Positions 31,030 to 40,300 of a stretch of DNA of 64,000 nucleotides are shown piece after piece. Location: positions 124,001 through 188,000 of the forward strand of contig CAXXPV010000008.1 in assembly GCA_963675935.2 (NCBI GenBank), written 5' to 3'. This DNA comes from G963675935 sp963675935 (GTDB lineage Bacteria > Planctomycetota > Planctomycetia > Pirellulales > Thermoguttaceae). The notes under the pieces are model-generated. The model did no database searches. It was not told the origin of the DNA and saw only the letters and a list, made by a program, of their open reading frames with translations. The translations under genes and the position numbers were made by a program. Numbering within the stretch: position 1 is the stretch's first letter; the number at the start of each line of letters is the position of its first letter.

Positions 31030-33024
31030 TCACTTGCCCTCAATGCTCTCCTTTTTGTCTGTTGCCCGCTGTGAAAGTTTTTTGACTTCTTCGAGCGACA
31101 GTGCCCGATTGAACACGGCCAACTCATCGATTTGGCCTTGCCAGTAGGATGGCCAGGCCGACGAAATAGCCGTGCCGGTGACATTGGTTTCACCACCAAT
31201 GCCTAGACTGGCTAATGGCGGCTTGTGCAAAATGCCTTGGCAGGGACTTGCCCCCACTTCCTTGCCGTTGTGGTACAATCGCAGCATGACCCCGTCGGCA
31301 ACGAAGGCAACGTGCCGCCAACGATTCATGGGAAACCTTTCGGGACCAGGCTCGCAAACCTCTACCGGTTCGCCGTCAGACTGCACAGCGCCAACCGTCA
31401 GGACGCGATCGAGATTGAGGCAAAAGTAAAATTGCCCCTTAACACCGTCTTGTTGCTGGGTCGTGTCATATCCCCAGTTGGCGGCAATCATTGCCCAGCC
31501 TTGGGGCGGCGGGAACTCGGCAAAGACCCAAGCCGAGACGGTCAACTCGTTTTTATCCGCCTTGGGATAATCGGGCACAATGATATGTTCTCGCCCCCAC
31601 TGGCCGCGAAACAGCTTCGCCTCGCCAAATCGACCGGGTTTGTAGATCGGGGGCGGAGTATCTTTGTCGATCCGGGATTCATTGTCCACAAACGCCTTGC
31701 CATGATGGCCGCCGGGCGCCGAATCGACGATTTGCATTGGATCTTTGCCAGGCTCCGGCCGCTCCATGCGATAGTAAACCGCGGGCTTGAGCGACAGCAC
31801 GAGATCGGCATAGGCACGAGATAACAATTTACGTCCCTCGGGCGAAGCTGGCATATATCGTATGAACTCTTTGGCGGCAACATCGCCAGCATGCATGATG
31901 GCGGCTTGATTCGTCGTGCCGTTGCTTTTATCGACACAGCCCGACTCGTTGGCGTTCAAGATCAACTTGCGGCCTTGTTTTTCACCCTGACCGTCCAACG
32001 CCACGAGTTCGATTTTGCCGCGATACACATGCGACCGCGTTTCGCCCGAACCGGCCACCTCGACGCCGAACTCGGTGCCGAGGTCGGTGACGACGGCGGT
32101 TGGAGTGCGGACGGCAAAGTAGGTTCCGCCTGCCGTGCGGGACTTTGATGTATCGGAATCGGTGGGCAAAGCCCCGTCCGGCAGACGGGACCTACTTTCC
32201 ACCCGCGCCGTCAACTTGCCCAGCGACAAATACCCGCCGGCCGCTGATTCCGCTACGTACGTACACGGTCCTTGGAGAATTACTTTCGCCCCGGTGTAGT
32301 AGGTGATTTCCATCAAGCCGGAAGCCAACATGTACTTCGTGCCCTGAACCACGCGATCGTGGGCGGGGGCATAGTCTGTATCTTCCCATTTGCAATCGAC
32401 CATGCCGGTAATTCGGCCGACCGATACGATCTCCGGCTCGAGCGTCGGCGCCGGCAAGCTGGGCATCGTCCGTTTCTGAGGAGCCGTGGAATCTTTGACA
32501 ACCGCATCGCGAGGAGACGACGCGGACATCAGCGAAAAGATGAACAGCCCAATGCCCACCAATATCGCCGACATGGTGTAGGAGAACGCGACGTTGCCTA
32601 GAGGAGTGTTCAATGAGAGGAGAGAGGAGAGGGGAGAAACGGAATGAGGAAGAGAAGACGGGGAGAAGGGGAGAGGGAGAGAGGGGGAGACAGAAGAATC
32701 AGAATCCATAAGTCTCCCGGTCTTTTCCTCCGCCTTCCGCCTTCCGCCTTCCGCCTTGAACTCCGTCCCGCTCGGCAAGCGGGACCTACTTGTCTCGTCC
32801 GGCAGACGGGACCTACTCTCTTCAACTCGATGTCCGCGAAACCGCCACGACATCCGGCCGTGCAGGTCCATGTAGGCGACGTAGAACAGCCGGGCGTCTT
32901 CGTCGGTGCGTAAGATCGTTTCGAGCCGATCCAACCCGCCGGCGTCGATCACCCCGTCGCACATGGACGCAGTGAGCGACCACAGCTCGTCGGACGGCTC
33001 GAATTGGACTTTTTCGGAAATCAT
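31030..33024 (-). CDS. FecR-type membrane anti-sigma/sensor with LamG domain (cassette 3)
   Basis: 664 residues; ATG 33024 overlaps the sigma stop (ATGA). The cytoplasmic part (DELWSLTASMCDGVIDAGGLDRLETIL) is followed by a ~70-residue low-complexity insert made of gtcccg palindrome peptides (SRSRLPDETSRSRLPSGT) and purine/pyrimidine tract (SPSLPLPFSPSSLP). The membrane segment is SAILVGIGLFIFSLM (about 150-165). The FecR domain contains GRITGMVDCKW, GLMEITYYTGAKVILQGP and VTDLGTEFGVEV, interrupted at the LTARVE/FAVRTPTA junction by another repeat-derived linker. The LamG domain (LSLKPAVYYRME, ELTVSAWVFAEFP, GQIDELAVFNRALSLEEV) fills the last ~230 residues. Presumed sensor of a surface or extracellular glycan. 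Confidence 0.8.
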   Translation of the reverse strand: MISEKVQFEPSDELWSLTASMCDGVIDAGGLDRLETILRTDEDARLFYVAYMDLHGRMSWRFRGHRVEESRSRLPDETSRSRLPSGTEFKAEGGRRKAEEKTGRLMDSDSSVSPSLPLPFSPSSLPHSVSPLSSLLSLNTPLGNVAFSYTMSAILVGIGLFIFSLMSASSPRDAVVKDSTAPQKRTMPSLPAPTLEPEIVSVGRITGMVDCKWEDTDYAPAHDRVVQGTKYMLASGLMEITYYTGAKVILQGPCTYVAESAAGGYLSLGKLTARVESRSRLPDGALPTDSDTSKSRTAGGTYFAVRTPTAVVTDLGTEFGVEVAGSGETRSHVYRGKIELVALDGQGEKQGRKLILNANESGCVDKSNGTTNQAAIMHAGDVAAKEFIRYMPASPEGRKLLSRAYADLVLSLKPAVYYRMERPEPGKDPMQIVDSAPGGHHGKAFVDNESRIDKDTPPPIYKPGRFGEAKLFRGQWGREHIIVPDYPKADKNELTVSAWVFAEFPPPQGWAMIAANWGYDTTQQQDGVKGQFYFCLNLDRVLTVGAVQSDGEPVEVCEPGPERFPMNRWRHVAFVADGVMLRLYHNGKEVGASPCQGILHKPPLASLGIGGETNVTGTAISSAWPSYWQGQIDELAVFNRALSLEEVKKLSQRATDKKESIEGK
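32115..32205. repeat. In-frame gtcccg-family palindrome in the FecR 3 linker
   Basis: gtaggttccgcctgccgtgcg and, after a spacer, cgtccggcagacgggacctac. On the coding strand it encodes SRSRLPDGA..SKSRTAGGTY at exactly the FecR junction used in FecR 1 (7624-7790). Confidence 0.75.
32615..32820. repeat. In-frame purine/pyrimidine tracts and gtcccg palindromes in FecR 3
   Basis: gagaggagagaggagagggg..gagggagagagggggagac, then cctccgccttccgccttccg, then two gtcccg units (tcccgctcggcaagcggga; tccggcagacgggac). All are in frame between the anti-sigma part and the membrane segment, as at 7105-7205 in FecR 1. Confidence 0.75.
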
Positions 33025-33560
33025 GGCGATTCCCTCTTCTCCCTCTTCTCGTCCCGTGCCGCATTTTCGACGCACTCGAAGAGAATCTTGCGAATTCGCT
33101 GGAGTCGCATCGTAAGCGCGGCCGGTGAAATCCCCATCGTCTCGGCAATCAGCTTGATCGCCTCATCGCCCAGGTAGCACTGCTCGATCAAGCCTCGCTG
33201 CTCGTCCGATAGTTTTTCGAGGCAAAGCGTGAGGAAATGACTGCGAGCCTCGAAAAACTTGTCGGCCTTCAACCGGGTGTCGGCCACTTGCGTCAACACG
33301 TCGTCGGAAAGCCGCGGCCCGCCGCGCCGGTTGCTCCGCAGCAGGTTGCGCACTTCGTTGTGGGCGATGCCGCACGCCCAGCCGAAGAAGTCGCGGCCGG
33401 GATCGAACTCGCCCCATTTCCGCCAAAGAATCAAGCAGGTGGTCTGAAACACGTCTTCGGCGTCATCGTGGTTGGCCAGGAGCGTGGCGATGTACGCGAA
33501 CACCCGGTGTTGGTTCCGCACAATCTGCTCAGCGAAATCGTCGCGATTGTTGACGGCCAT
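33021..33560 (-). CDS. Sigma-70 family factor, Rhodopirellula/Verrucomicrobium type (cassette 3)
   Basis: 179 residues. ATG 33560 is preceded by ggagg at good spacing, which decides the start. Region 2: FAEQIVRNQHRVFAYIATLLANHDDAEDVFQTTCLILWRKW and FFGWACGIAHNEVRNLL. Region 4: KLSDEQRGLIEQCYLGD and IAETMGISPAALTMRLQRIRKILFECV. The stop overlaps the FecR 3 start. It is the best-conserved of the three sigma factors in length and lacks the long tails of the other two. It probably drives cassette 3 (PEP-CTERM, DUF1559, lipoprotein). The upstream gap 33561-33905 holds one palindrome and otherwise nothing recognised. Confidence 0.88.
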   Translation of the reverse strand: MAVNNRDDFAEQIVRNQHRVFAYIATLLANHDDAEDVFQTTCLILWRKWGEFDPGRDFFGWACGIAHNEVRNLLRSNRRGGPRLSDDVLTQVADTRLKADKFFEARSHFLTLCLEKLSDEQRGLIEQCYLGDEAIKLIAETMGISPAALTMRLQRIRKILFECVENAARDEKREKRESP

Positions 33561-33673
33561 AACCCGCGCCTCCGGCCGCCGAACCGAGCGTTCGGCATCA
33601 AAGAAGAGTGTTTCCCCATAGAAGTATCGTTGTCTGCCGGTCGAATCTAACGCGGCCGCGATGAAAAATTTTC

Positions 33674-33751
33674 GTAGCAGACACACTGCGTGTGCCGTCG
33701 TTGTGCCGTTTGCAGAACGAACGGCAACGGCACACGGAGTGTGCCTACTAC
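33674..33751. repeat. Palindromic repeat, gtagcaggcac family, second copy
   Basis: gtagcagacacactgcgtgt and acacggagtgtgcctactac, with inner ttgccgtt/aacggcaa-like pairing. Related to 8915-8999. Confidence 0.75.
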
Positions 33752-33905
33752 GTGGATCACAAAATCATCGAGACGCCACTATCATTATGCTTGGCCGCTC
33801 GACGCGGGGCAAAGAAAAACACGATTCATCGCCTGGGAGATTCTGGCGGCGGGGGGGTGGCGAGCGACTCGCGAGAAGTGCAGCAAAACCGATTGCGATT
33901 TCGCG

Positions 33906-34562
33906 CTACAGCGTCCTCGCCGGCGCGACATTCTGAAGCTGCGTGGCCAGTTGCCGGGCCTCGCTCGCCGCTCGGCGGGCTTCGCCCAGCAGCGACATCG
34001 CCTCGCGGTCCAAACGATCGCCGGCGTCTTCTTCCAAACGGCGGCAACATTCCAGCGTCCGATCGAGCGGTCGCTGAATATCCTGGGAAAGGATGCGATT
34101 CTGATACTCGCTGTCCTGCCCATGCCGTTCCATTTCGCGAAGTTGCCGCCGGCAAGATTCCAGCTCCTGACGGCCGGCCAAGAGCGTTTTTCTTTGCTCG
34201 ATGGCTTCATGAATGGCCAGCGCCAGTCGAGCCTCGTTGCAGGGTTTGGTGAAAAAACGATGCACGGCCGCCTCGTTGATCGCAAGAATCGCCGTCTGCG
34301 CCTCGGCATGTCCGGTAAGCACGATTCGCATGATGTCCGGGCAGTTTTCGGCGACCCAGGCGAGCAGTTCGACGCCCGACATGCCGGGCATACACTGGTC
34401 GGCCACGACCACATCGATCTCCCGCGTTTTGAGGAAGCCGATGGCCTCCTCGCCGTTGCGACAGGTGTAGACGCGGAACGGCTGGTTGTGCAGGGCGCTC
34501 GCCAGCCCTTGCAACAGGCTCTCGTCGTCATCAACCAACAGCACGGCGCTTTCCATATTCAT
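33906..34562 (-). CDS. Response regulator with receiver domain and coiled-coil tail
   Basis: 218 residues. The receiver domain spans 1-125: VLLVDDDESLLQGL (acidic pocket), DVVVADQCMPGMSG with the phospho-acceptor Asp at about 54, RIVLTGHAE with the switch Thr, and FFTKPCNEARL with the conserved Lys. Residues ~125-215 are helical and Arg/Glu-rich (CRRQLREMERHGQ, EEDAGDRLDREAMSLLGEARRAASEARQLA), probably a dimerising coiled coil; no DNA-binding or enzymatic output is seen. It is third of a minus-strand signalling set, six bases after the hybrid kinase stop. Confidence 0.88.
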   Translation of the reverse strand: MNMESAVLLVDDDESLLQGLASALHNQPFRVYTCRNGEEAIGFLKTREIDVVVADQCMPGMSGVELLAWVAENCPDIMRIVLTGHAEAQTAILAINEAAVHRFFTKPCNEARLALAIHEAIEQRKTLLAGRQELESCRRQLREMERHGQDSEYQNRILSQDIQRPLDRTLECCRRLEEDAGDRLDREAMSLLGEARRAASEARQLATQLQNVAPARTL

Positions 34563-34568
34563 CCAAGC

Positions 34569-35852
34569 CTACACGGCCTCCAAAACTGTTTCGGATTCTT
34601 CAGCCGCGGCCGCCGCATCGGCACGACCCTCGATGGGCAGCCGGACGATAAACGTCGTTCCGCGGCCGACCTCGGTCTCGAACCGAATCGTGCCTCCGTG
34701 TTTGTCGGCCACGATCGCATGCGTGAGCGCAAGCCCCTGGCCGGTCCCCCGGCCGACCTCTTTCGTGGTGAAGAAGAGGTCGAACACGCGCGAGCGGATG
34801 TCCTCGGGAATGCCCACGCCGGTGTCTTCCACGCGGATTTCCGCGTCCGGCCCGTCGTAGCGGGTGCGAATCGTGATCGTGCCTTTTCCGTCGGCGCCGT
34901 TGTGCGTGGCGTCGGCGATGGCGTGCGCCGCGTTGACCACGAGGTTCATCACCACGCGGTTGACGTCGGTCGGCAGGCATCGGACGGCGGGCAGTTCGGG
35001 GTCGAAATCGGTGACCAGGTCGGCCACGTAGCGCCACTCGCTTTGGCACAACGTGACGGCGCCCTTGATGACGTGATTGAGATCGACCTTCTGTTGCTCG
35101 CCGTTGCCGGGGCACGAAAACTCCTTCATCGCGCCGACGATGTTGGCCACGTGCTCCACGCCCTCGAGCGATTGCTGAATGGCCTGGGGAATTTCGTGGG
35201 TGAGGTAGCCGAGGTCGGCCCTGCGCACCTTCGCCTCCATTTCCTTGAGCATCTCGTCGGTGACGCCGTCGGCCCAAGCGGCTTGCAGCAGCCGGTCGAA
35301 ATCGTCCAGAAGGCTCCCGACGTTGGCGAAGGCGCCTTGGAGGAACCTCGCGTTGTCGCCGATGTATTGCGTGGGGGTATTGATTTCGTGGGCGATGCCG
35401 GAGGCCAGTTGCCCGATCGCCTGCATCCGCTGGGCCTGTGCCAACTCCTTCTCCATCCGCTGTTTTCCTTCGAGAAGCCGCCGCTGTTCGATGGCACGCC
35501 CCACGATTAGCGGAAGCACGTGTACGAATCCGCCTTCCATGTCCTTCACGAGATAATCGCAGACGCCGAGCTTCATCGCCTCGACGGCAATCCGCTCGTT
35601 GCCGGTGCCCGTGACCATGATCGTCGGCGGAATCGGTCCGCGGGAGACCATCGAGCGAATCACGTCGAGGCCGCTTAAGCCCGGCATGGTTTGATCGACG
35701 ATGACCGCGTCGTAGGCGATTGCCTGGCAGGCGTCCAAGCCCGCCGCGCCGTCGGTGACCAGATCGACGACATAGCCCGAACATTCCAGGCTTTTTTGCA
35801 CCAGTATGGCCTGCGATTCGTCGTCTTCCATGTACAATACTTTTTCGTTCAC
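34569..35852 (-). CDS. Hybrid receiver-histidine kinase
   Basis: 427 residues. The start is GTG 35852, which overlaps the stop of the HD-GYP gene (GTGA). An N-terminal receiver domain (VLYMEDDESQAI, YDAVIVDQTMPGLSG with the acceptor Asp, TIMVTGTGNER, YLVKDMEGG) is joined by a coiled coil to a soluble kinase core. The H box is GIAHEINTPTQYIGDN, N box NRVVMNLVVNAAHAI, G1 DTGVGIPEDI and G2 GTGQGLALTHAIV. There is no membrane segment or PAS domain, so input must come through the receiver or partner proteins. It is likely part of a phosphorelay with the two flanking receiver proteins. The Ala/Glu-rich tail is not conserved in type. Confidence 0.9.
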   Translation of the reverse strand: MNEKVLYMEDDESQAILVQKSLECSGYVVDLVTDGAAGLDACQAIAYDAVIVDQTMPGLSGLDVIRSMVSRGPIPPTIMVTGTGNERIAVEAMKLGVCDYLVKDMEGGFVHVLPLIVGRAIEQRRLLEGKQRMEKELAQAQRMQAIGQLASGIAHEINTPTQYIGDNARFLQGAFANVGSLLDDFDRLLQAAWADGVTDEMLKEMEAKVRRADLGYLTHEIPQAIQQSLEGVEHVANIVGAMKEFSCPGNGEQQKVDLNHVIKGAVTLCQSEWRYVADLVTDFDPELPAVRCLPTDVNRVVMNLVVNAAHAIADATHNGADGKGTITIRTRYDGPDAEIRVEDTGVGIPEDIRSRVFDLFFTTKEVGRGTGQGLALTHAIVADKHGGTIRFETEVGRGTTFIVRLPIEGRADAAAAAEESETVLEAV

Positions 35853-37000
35853 GCGATCGCTCCTTCCATCTGGGGAAAGATGGCGACGCCGTCGGCGAAT
35901 CGATTGCGGATGGCGCGGATTTCGGGCAGCGATCGGACGAAGGCCGCGTGGACGCGCGGCTCGAAGTGGCTGCCCACGGTCGATTCCATGATCGATAGCG
36001 CTTCTCCCTCGGGCCGCGCCGGCCGGTAGGGCCTGTTCGATGTCAAGGCATCGAACACGTCGGCCACGGCCACGATGCGCGACTCCAACGGAATCGCCTC
36101 GCCGGCATGCCCCCGCGGATAGCCGCCGCCGTCCCACTTTTCATGATGCGTCAGCGCGATCGAGGCGGCCATCTCCAAAACAGGGTCGCGGTTTTCCAAC
36201 GTGTCGCGCGTCATCGGCGGTTCCGCCGCATACCAATCGAGCAAGGGAATCATCGCCTTCGACTGCTCGCGGAGGATGCACTCGCCGATCTCGCAATGCC
36301 GCTGCATGACTGCCCACTCGTCGTCGGTCAAGGGACCGGGCTTCAGCAGCACACTGTCGGGAATGCCGATCTTGCCGATGTCGTGCAACGGAGCCGCCAA
36401 CAGCAGCATCTCGAGGAACGAACGCGGCATTCCCAATTCCGCGGCCACCGCCCGGCTGTAGCAGCCCACGCGAATCACGTGGTTGCCCGTGTCCTCGTCG
36501 CGAAATTCCGCCGCCATGCCGAGCCGGCAGATGACGCTCAGCCGCGACTGCGCCAGATCGGCGTTTTGCCGCTCGACCGTATCGTTGAGCAAGTCGTTGG
36601 CCTTTTTCAAGTCATCTTGATACGATTTGGTCCGCAAGACGTTTCGCAGTCGGGCGACCAATTGCCCCGCATCGACCGGCTTGTTCAGCAAATCGGTGGC
36701 GCCGCGATCGAGGGCCTTCTCCTTCAGATCGCGGTCGTTCAGTCCAGTCAGCACCACGACGGGCACGTTCTTGGTTTGATCGTTCTCCCGGATGCGCTCA
36801 AGCAGCTCCAGCCCGCTGATGCCAGGCATGCGCACGTCGGTCACCACGGCGTCGTAGGCCGTTTGCAGCAGCGACTCCCAGGCGTCCTCCGGGCGTCGGA
36901 TGAACGTCATGGACCAATCGTCGCTATGGAGGTACAAGGTACGCCGCAGGGCGTCGAGCATCCGTTGGTCGTCGTCGACGATGAGGATTTGTTTTTTCAC
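35849..37000 (-). CDS. Response regulator with HD-GYP phosphodiesterase domain
   Basis: 383 residues from GTG 37000 (ggagg at nine bases upstream favours it over ATG 37027). The receiver domain (ILIVDDDQRMLDAL, YDAVVTDVRMPGISG, VVVLTGLNDRD, LLNKPVDAGQL) is followed by a short coiled coil and a complete HD-GYP domain: HVIRVGCYSRAVA, LHDIGKIGIPDSVLLKP, LTHHEKWDGGGYPRG and ADVFDALTSNRPYRPA. Phosphorylation probably controls hydrolysis of c-di-GMP. It is the first gene of the three-gene signalling operon and pairs conceptually with the diguanylate cyclase at 26790. Confidence 0.92.
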   Translation of the reverse strand: MKKQILIVDDDQRMLDALRRTLYLHSDDWSMTFIRRPEDAWESLLQTAYDAVVTDVRMPGISGLELLERIRENDQTKNVPVVVLTGLNDRDLKEKALDRGATDLLNKPVDAGQLVARLRNVLRTKSYQDDLKKANDLLNDTVERQNADLAQSRLSVICRLGMAAEFRDEDTGNHVIRVGCYSRAVAAELGMPRSFLEMLLLAAPLHDIGKIGIPDSVLLKPGPLTDDEWAVMQRHCEIGECILREQSKAMIPLLDWYAAEPPMTRDTLENRDPVLEMAASIALTHHEKWDGGGYPRGHAGEAIPLESRIVAVADVFDALTSNRPYRPARPEGEALSIMESTVGSHFEPRVHAAFVRSLPEIRAIRNRFADGVAIFPQMEGAIA

Positions 37001-37174
37001 GCGACCTGCCTCCACAAGTGACTGCACTAAAAGCGTAGGTCATAACGGGGGGCGGAGAAATTTTCCACCTCCAATGCCCCACCGAAGGCGTGCGCGGCCC
37101 TGCGGCGTAAGATGGGAATAAGACCGATGTTATTGAAGCTTTGTCACGCACCCCCTTCTAGGGGAGGGTAAAAC

Positions 37175-37203
37175 TTGTCATTGGCACTCTAATCACCTAG
37201 AAT
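37175..37203 (+). promoter_or_regulatory. Sigma-70-like promoter for the PQQ-propeller gene
   Basis: ttgtca (37175-37180) and tagaat (37198-37203) are separated by exactly 17 bases and lie ~190 bases before the start at 37396. The transcript leader would include the palindrome 37266-37338. Confidence 0.45.
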
Positions 37204-37265
37204 ACAGAACGGCACAAGAACCAAGACGCATTGGCAACTGACCAGCAGGACTATGTTGCAATGTC

Positions 37266-37338
37266 GTTTAGCCGGCGAGCTTGCTCGCCGCGTGGGATGT
37301 TGCCGCAAAAACGCGGCGGGCGAGCCCGCCGGCTAAAC
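37266..37338. repeat. Palindromic repeat, gtttagccggcgagc family, second copy
   Basis: gtttagccggcgagcttgct and gggcgagcccgccggctaaac. Related to 4091-4171. A half unit of the ggcgacgggagtcgcc family follows at 37356-37375. Confidence 0.75.
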
Positions 37339-37395
37339 ATTCCACAGGGCGAGCCGGCGGCGACGGGAGTCGCCCCGGGGAGAAATAGGAACAGC

Positions 37396-40300
37396 ATGTT
37401 GCGGAATTCGCGAAAACGTCCTGCCGCAGCGTGGTTGGCGTGGGTCGCCATGGCGGCGGTGCTGGCCGTTGCCGCCGATTCCTCCGGCCAAGTCATCCGC
37501 CGGCAGTTTGGGCCGGCGCGGATTCTCGCCGAGCCGGCCAAGCCCCATTCCAAGGATAAGCCGGCCGAGGAAGACGCCGCCGAGAATGTTTTTTTGCCGG
37601 CCAATCGGGAGACGCTGAAGAAGCTGTCGGAAACCCGCGTGTTGCTGGCCGAGGAGCGATACGGCGAGGCGGTCCGCAACTTGGGCACGATCTTGGAGAC
37701 CCCGGAAGATTTCTTCTTTCTGCCTGACAAAAAGTCGCCGAAGCCGAGCGGGCTGAAGGCCGAGGCCGAACGCATGATCGGCCGGATGCCGAAAGAAGGC
37801 CGCGATTTGTACGAACTGCAATACGGCGCCCGGGCGCGGCAGTTGTTGAACGAAGCGGTCGACGCCGGCGACGCCGAAAAACTCTCCGAGGTGTCGCGGC
37901 GGTTCTTTCACACCCAAAGCGGCTATCAGGCGACCTTTCTGCTGGGGCTTGACGATTTCGACCGCGGCCGGCCGGCGGCCGGCGCGCTCACGCTGCAACG
38001 GTTGTACGACGCGGGCCACGCGCGCGAGCCGTTCGAGCCGGCCCTGTCGCTTTCGTTGGCTGCTTGCCGGCTTCAGGCGGGCATGACGGAACAATCACGC
38101 CAAATCCTCGTCGCCTTGCGCGAGCGGCATCCGACGATTCGCGTGAAGGTTGCCGGACGCGAAGTTCCGCTGTTTGTGAAAAACGCGGAGGCCGTCGATT
38201 GGCTCAAGCGTCTGCTCGCAGCTCAGCCATCGGCCTCGTTGGCCTCGTTGGCCGACAACTGGTTGATGTATCGTGGCGATGCCGCCCGCTGTGCGCCGGC
38301 CGTCGGCGACGCGCCGCTGTTGAACATGCAATGGCGTGTTCCGGCGACGTCCGATCCGTCGATGGCCAACAGGCTGGAGCAATTTCGGAAGGCGTATGCG
38401 GAACGCGGCAGCGCGGTGATGCCGGCTTTCCACCCGCTGGTGGTCGGCGGCGACGTGCTTCTGATGCGGACGATTCGGAATTTGCTGGCGGTGGATTTCG
38501 CGACGGGCAAGCGTCTGTGGGAAGTTCCGGTGGACGATCCGCCCGAGCGGGCGATGGGCGCTTCCGAGGAAGATGCCCAAGGGCCACAAGCGGCCCAGCA
38601 AGCGGCGCGTCAGGCATTGCAGGCGACAGCCGCCGCCGGGGCGCGTCTTTGGAGCGACATGACCTACGGCACCTTGAGCAGCGACGGCCGCAGCGTCTTT
38701 TCGGTCGAGGACGCGGAACTGAAATCGGGAACGTCCGCCATGCGCGGCGCCATGGCGATTCAAGGGCAATTCGTTTTTAACGGCATGGGCGGCGTGGCGA
38801 GAAACGGCGAGTCGTCTCTGAACAATTGTCTGGCGGCTCGCGACATTCGCACCGGCAAGCTCCGATGGCAGATCGGCGGCTCGGCCGGCCTGCGCGCCTT
38901 GCGGCAGCCGGAGACATTCTTTCTCGGCCCCCCGCTGCCGCTTATGGGCCGGCTTTTCGCATTGGCCGAGGTGAAGGGCGAAATTCGGCTCTTGACGCTT
39001 GATGCCGACACCGGCGAGCTCGTATGGTCGCAGCAATTGGCCTCGGCCGATCCGGGGGTCGCTCAATATCCGCAACGCCGCATCGTGGGCGCGTCGCCTT
39101 CCTACGCCGACGGAATCCTGGTTTGTCCCACCTCGGCCGGCGCGGTGGTCGGCATCGATCTGGCCACGCGCTTGCTGGCCTGGGGCTATTGCTTCGATCG
39201 GGGGCCAGGTGAACGAGCAAGCCGTCGAAACGCCATCCAAATGATGATGTGGGCGAACTCCTACGGCGAGCCGTCGTCGGAGGGCTGGCTCGACGACAGC
39301 GTTTCGATTGGCGCCGGCCGCGTGCTGGCTACGCCGCCGGGGTTCAACTGGCTCTATTGCCTGAATCTGAACGACGGCGAGTTGCTGTGGAAATGCGCCC
39401 GCGGCGAAAATCTCTTCGTGGCGTGCATCGCCGGCGACAACGTCGTGCTGGTCGGCCGCGAAACCGTGAGTGCGGTTCGGCTTTCCGACGGCAAGCCCGC
39501 CTGGAACGACCACGCGGTCGAGTTGCCCAAGAACGCCCCGCCCAGCGGACGCGGTTTCTTGAGCGGCGGTCGCTATTATCTCCCCCTGTCGAACGCCGAG
39601 GTGGTCGGCATCGACGTTTCCTCGGGCAAGATCGTGCAGACGGCTCGCTCTCGCAAGGGGATCGTGCCGGGCAATCTCGTCTGCTCACGGGGCAAAATCG
39701 TCTCGCAAGGGATGGAAGGCGTCGATGCCTTCTACCAGTTGGGCATGGCGTCGGCCGAAGTCGAACGCCGGCTGGCCGCGAATCCGAACGACGCCGAGGC
39801 GCTTTCGCTGCGCGGCGAAATCCTGTTGGACGGCGACCGTCGCGCGGAGGCGGTTGCCGCCTTCCGCCGCGCCTACGAGTTGAATTCCAGCCCGCGAACA
39901 CGCGAATTGCTCCGCGACGCCCTGCTGGACGGCCTCCGCACCGAGTTCGCCGTCTATCGCGACCGAGTCCCCGAGATCGAGCGGCTGTTGGACGATTCCA
40001 CGCAACGGGCCACTCTGCTCCGGTCAATGGGCGCGGGGCTGCGGCAAACGGGAGAATCGACCGCCGCGTTCGAGTGCTATCGAAAACTGCTCGATCTCGA
40101 ACCCGGCGAACGGCCGCTCGATTCGATCGAGCCGTCGCTGGTCGTGCGGCGCGACCGTTGGGTGCGGAGCCAGTTGGCCGCGCTGCGGCGCGAAGCGACT
40201 CCGGCGTCGGCGGCGGAAATCGACGCGGCCATCGCCACGCGGATGCAATCGGTCCTGGCCGGCCGTTCGCTCGAGCGTTTGCGGTGGTTCGTCGATTGCT

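Noticed and set aside
33690..35510. 606-codon plus-strand frame over the kinase and response regulator
   Set aside because: Antisense to genes with complete H, N, G boxes and receiver motifs.
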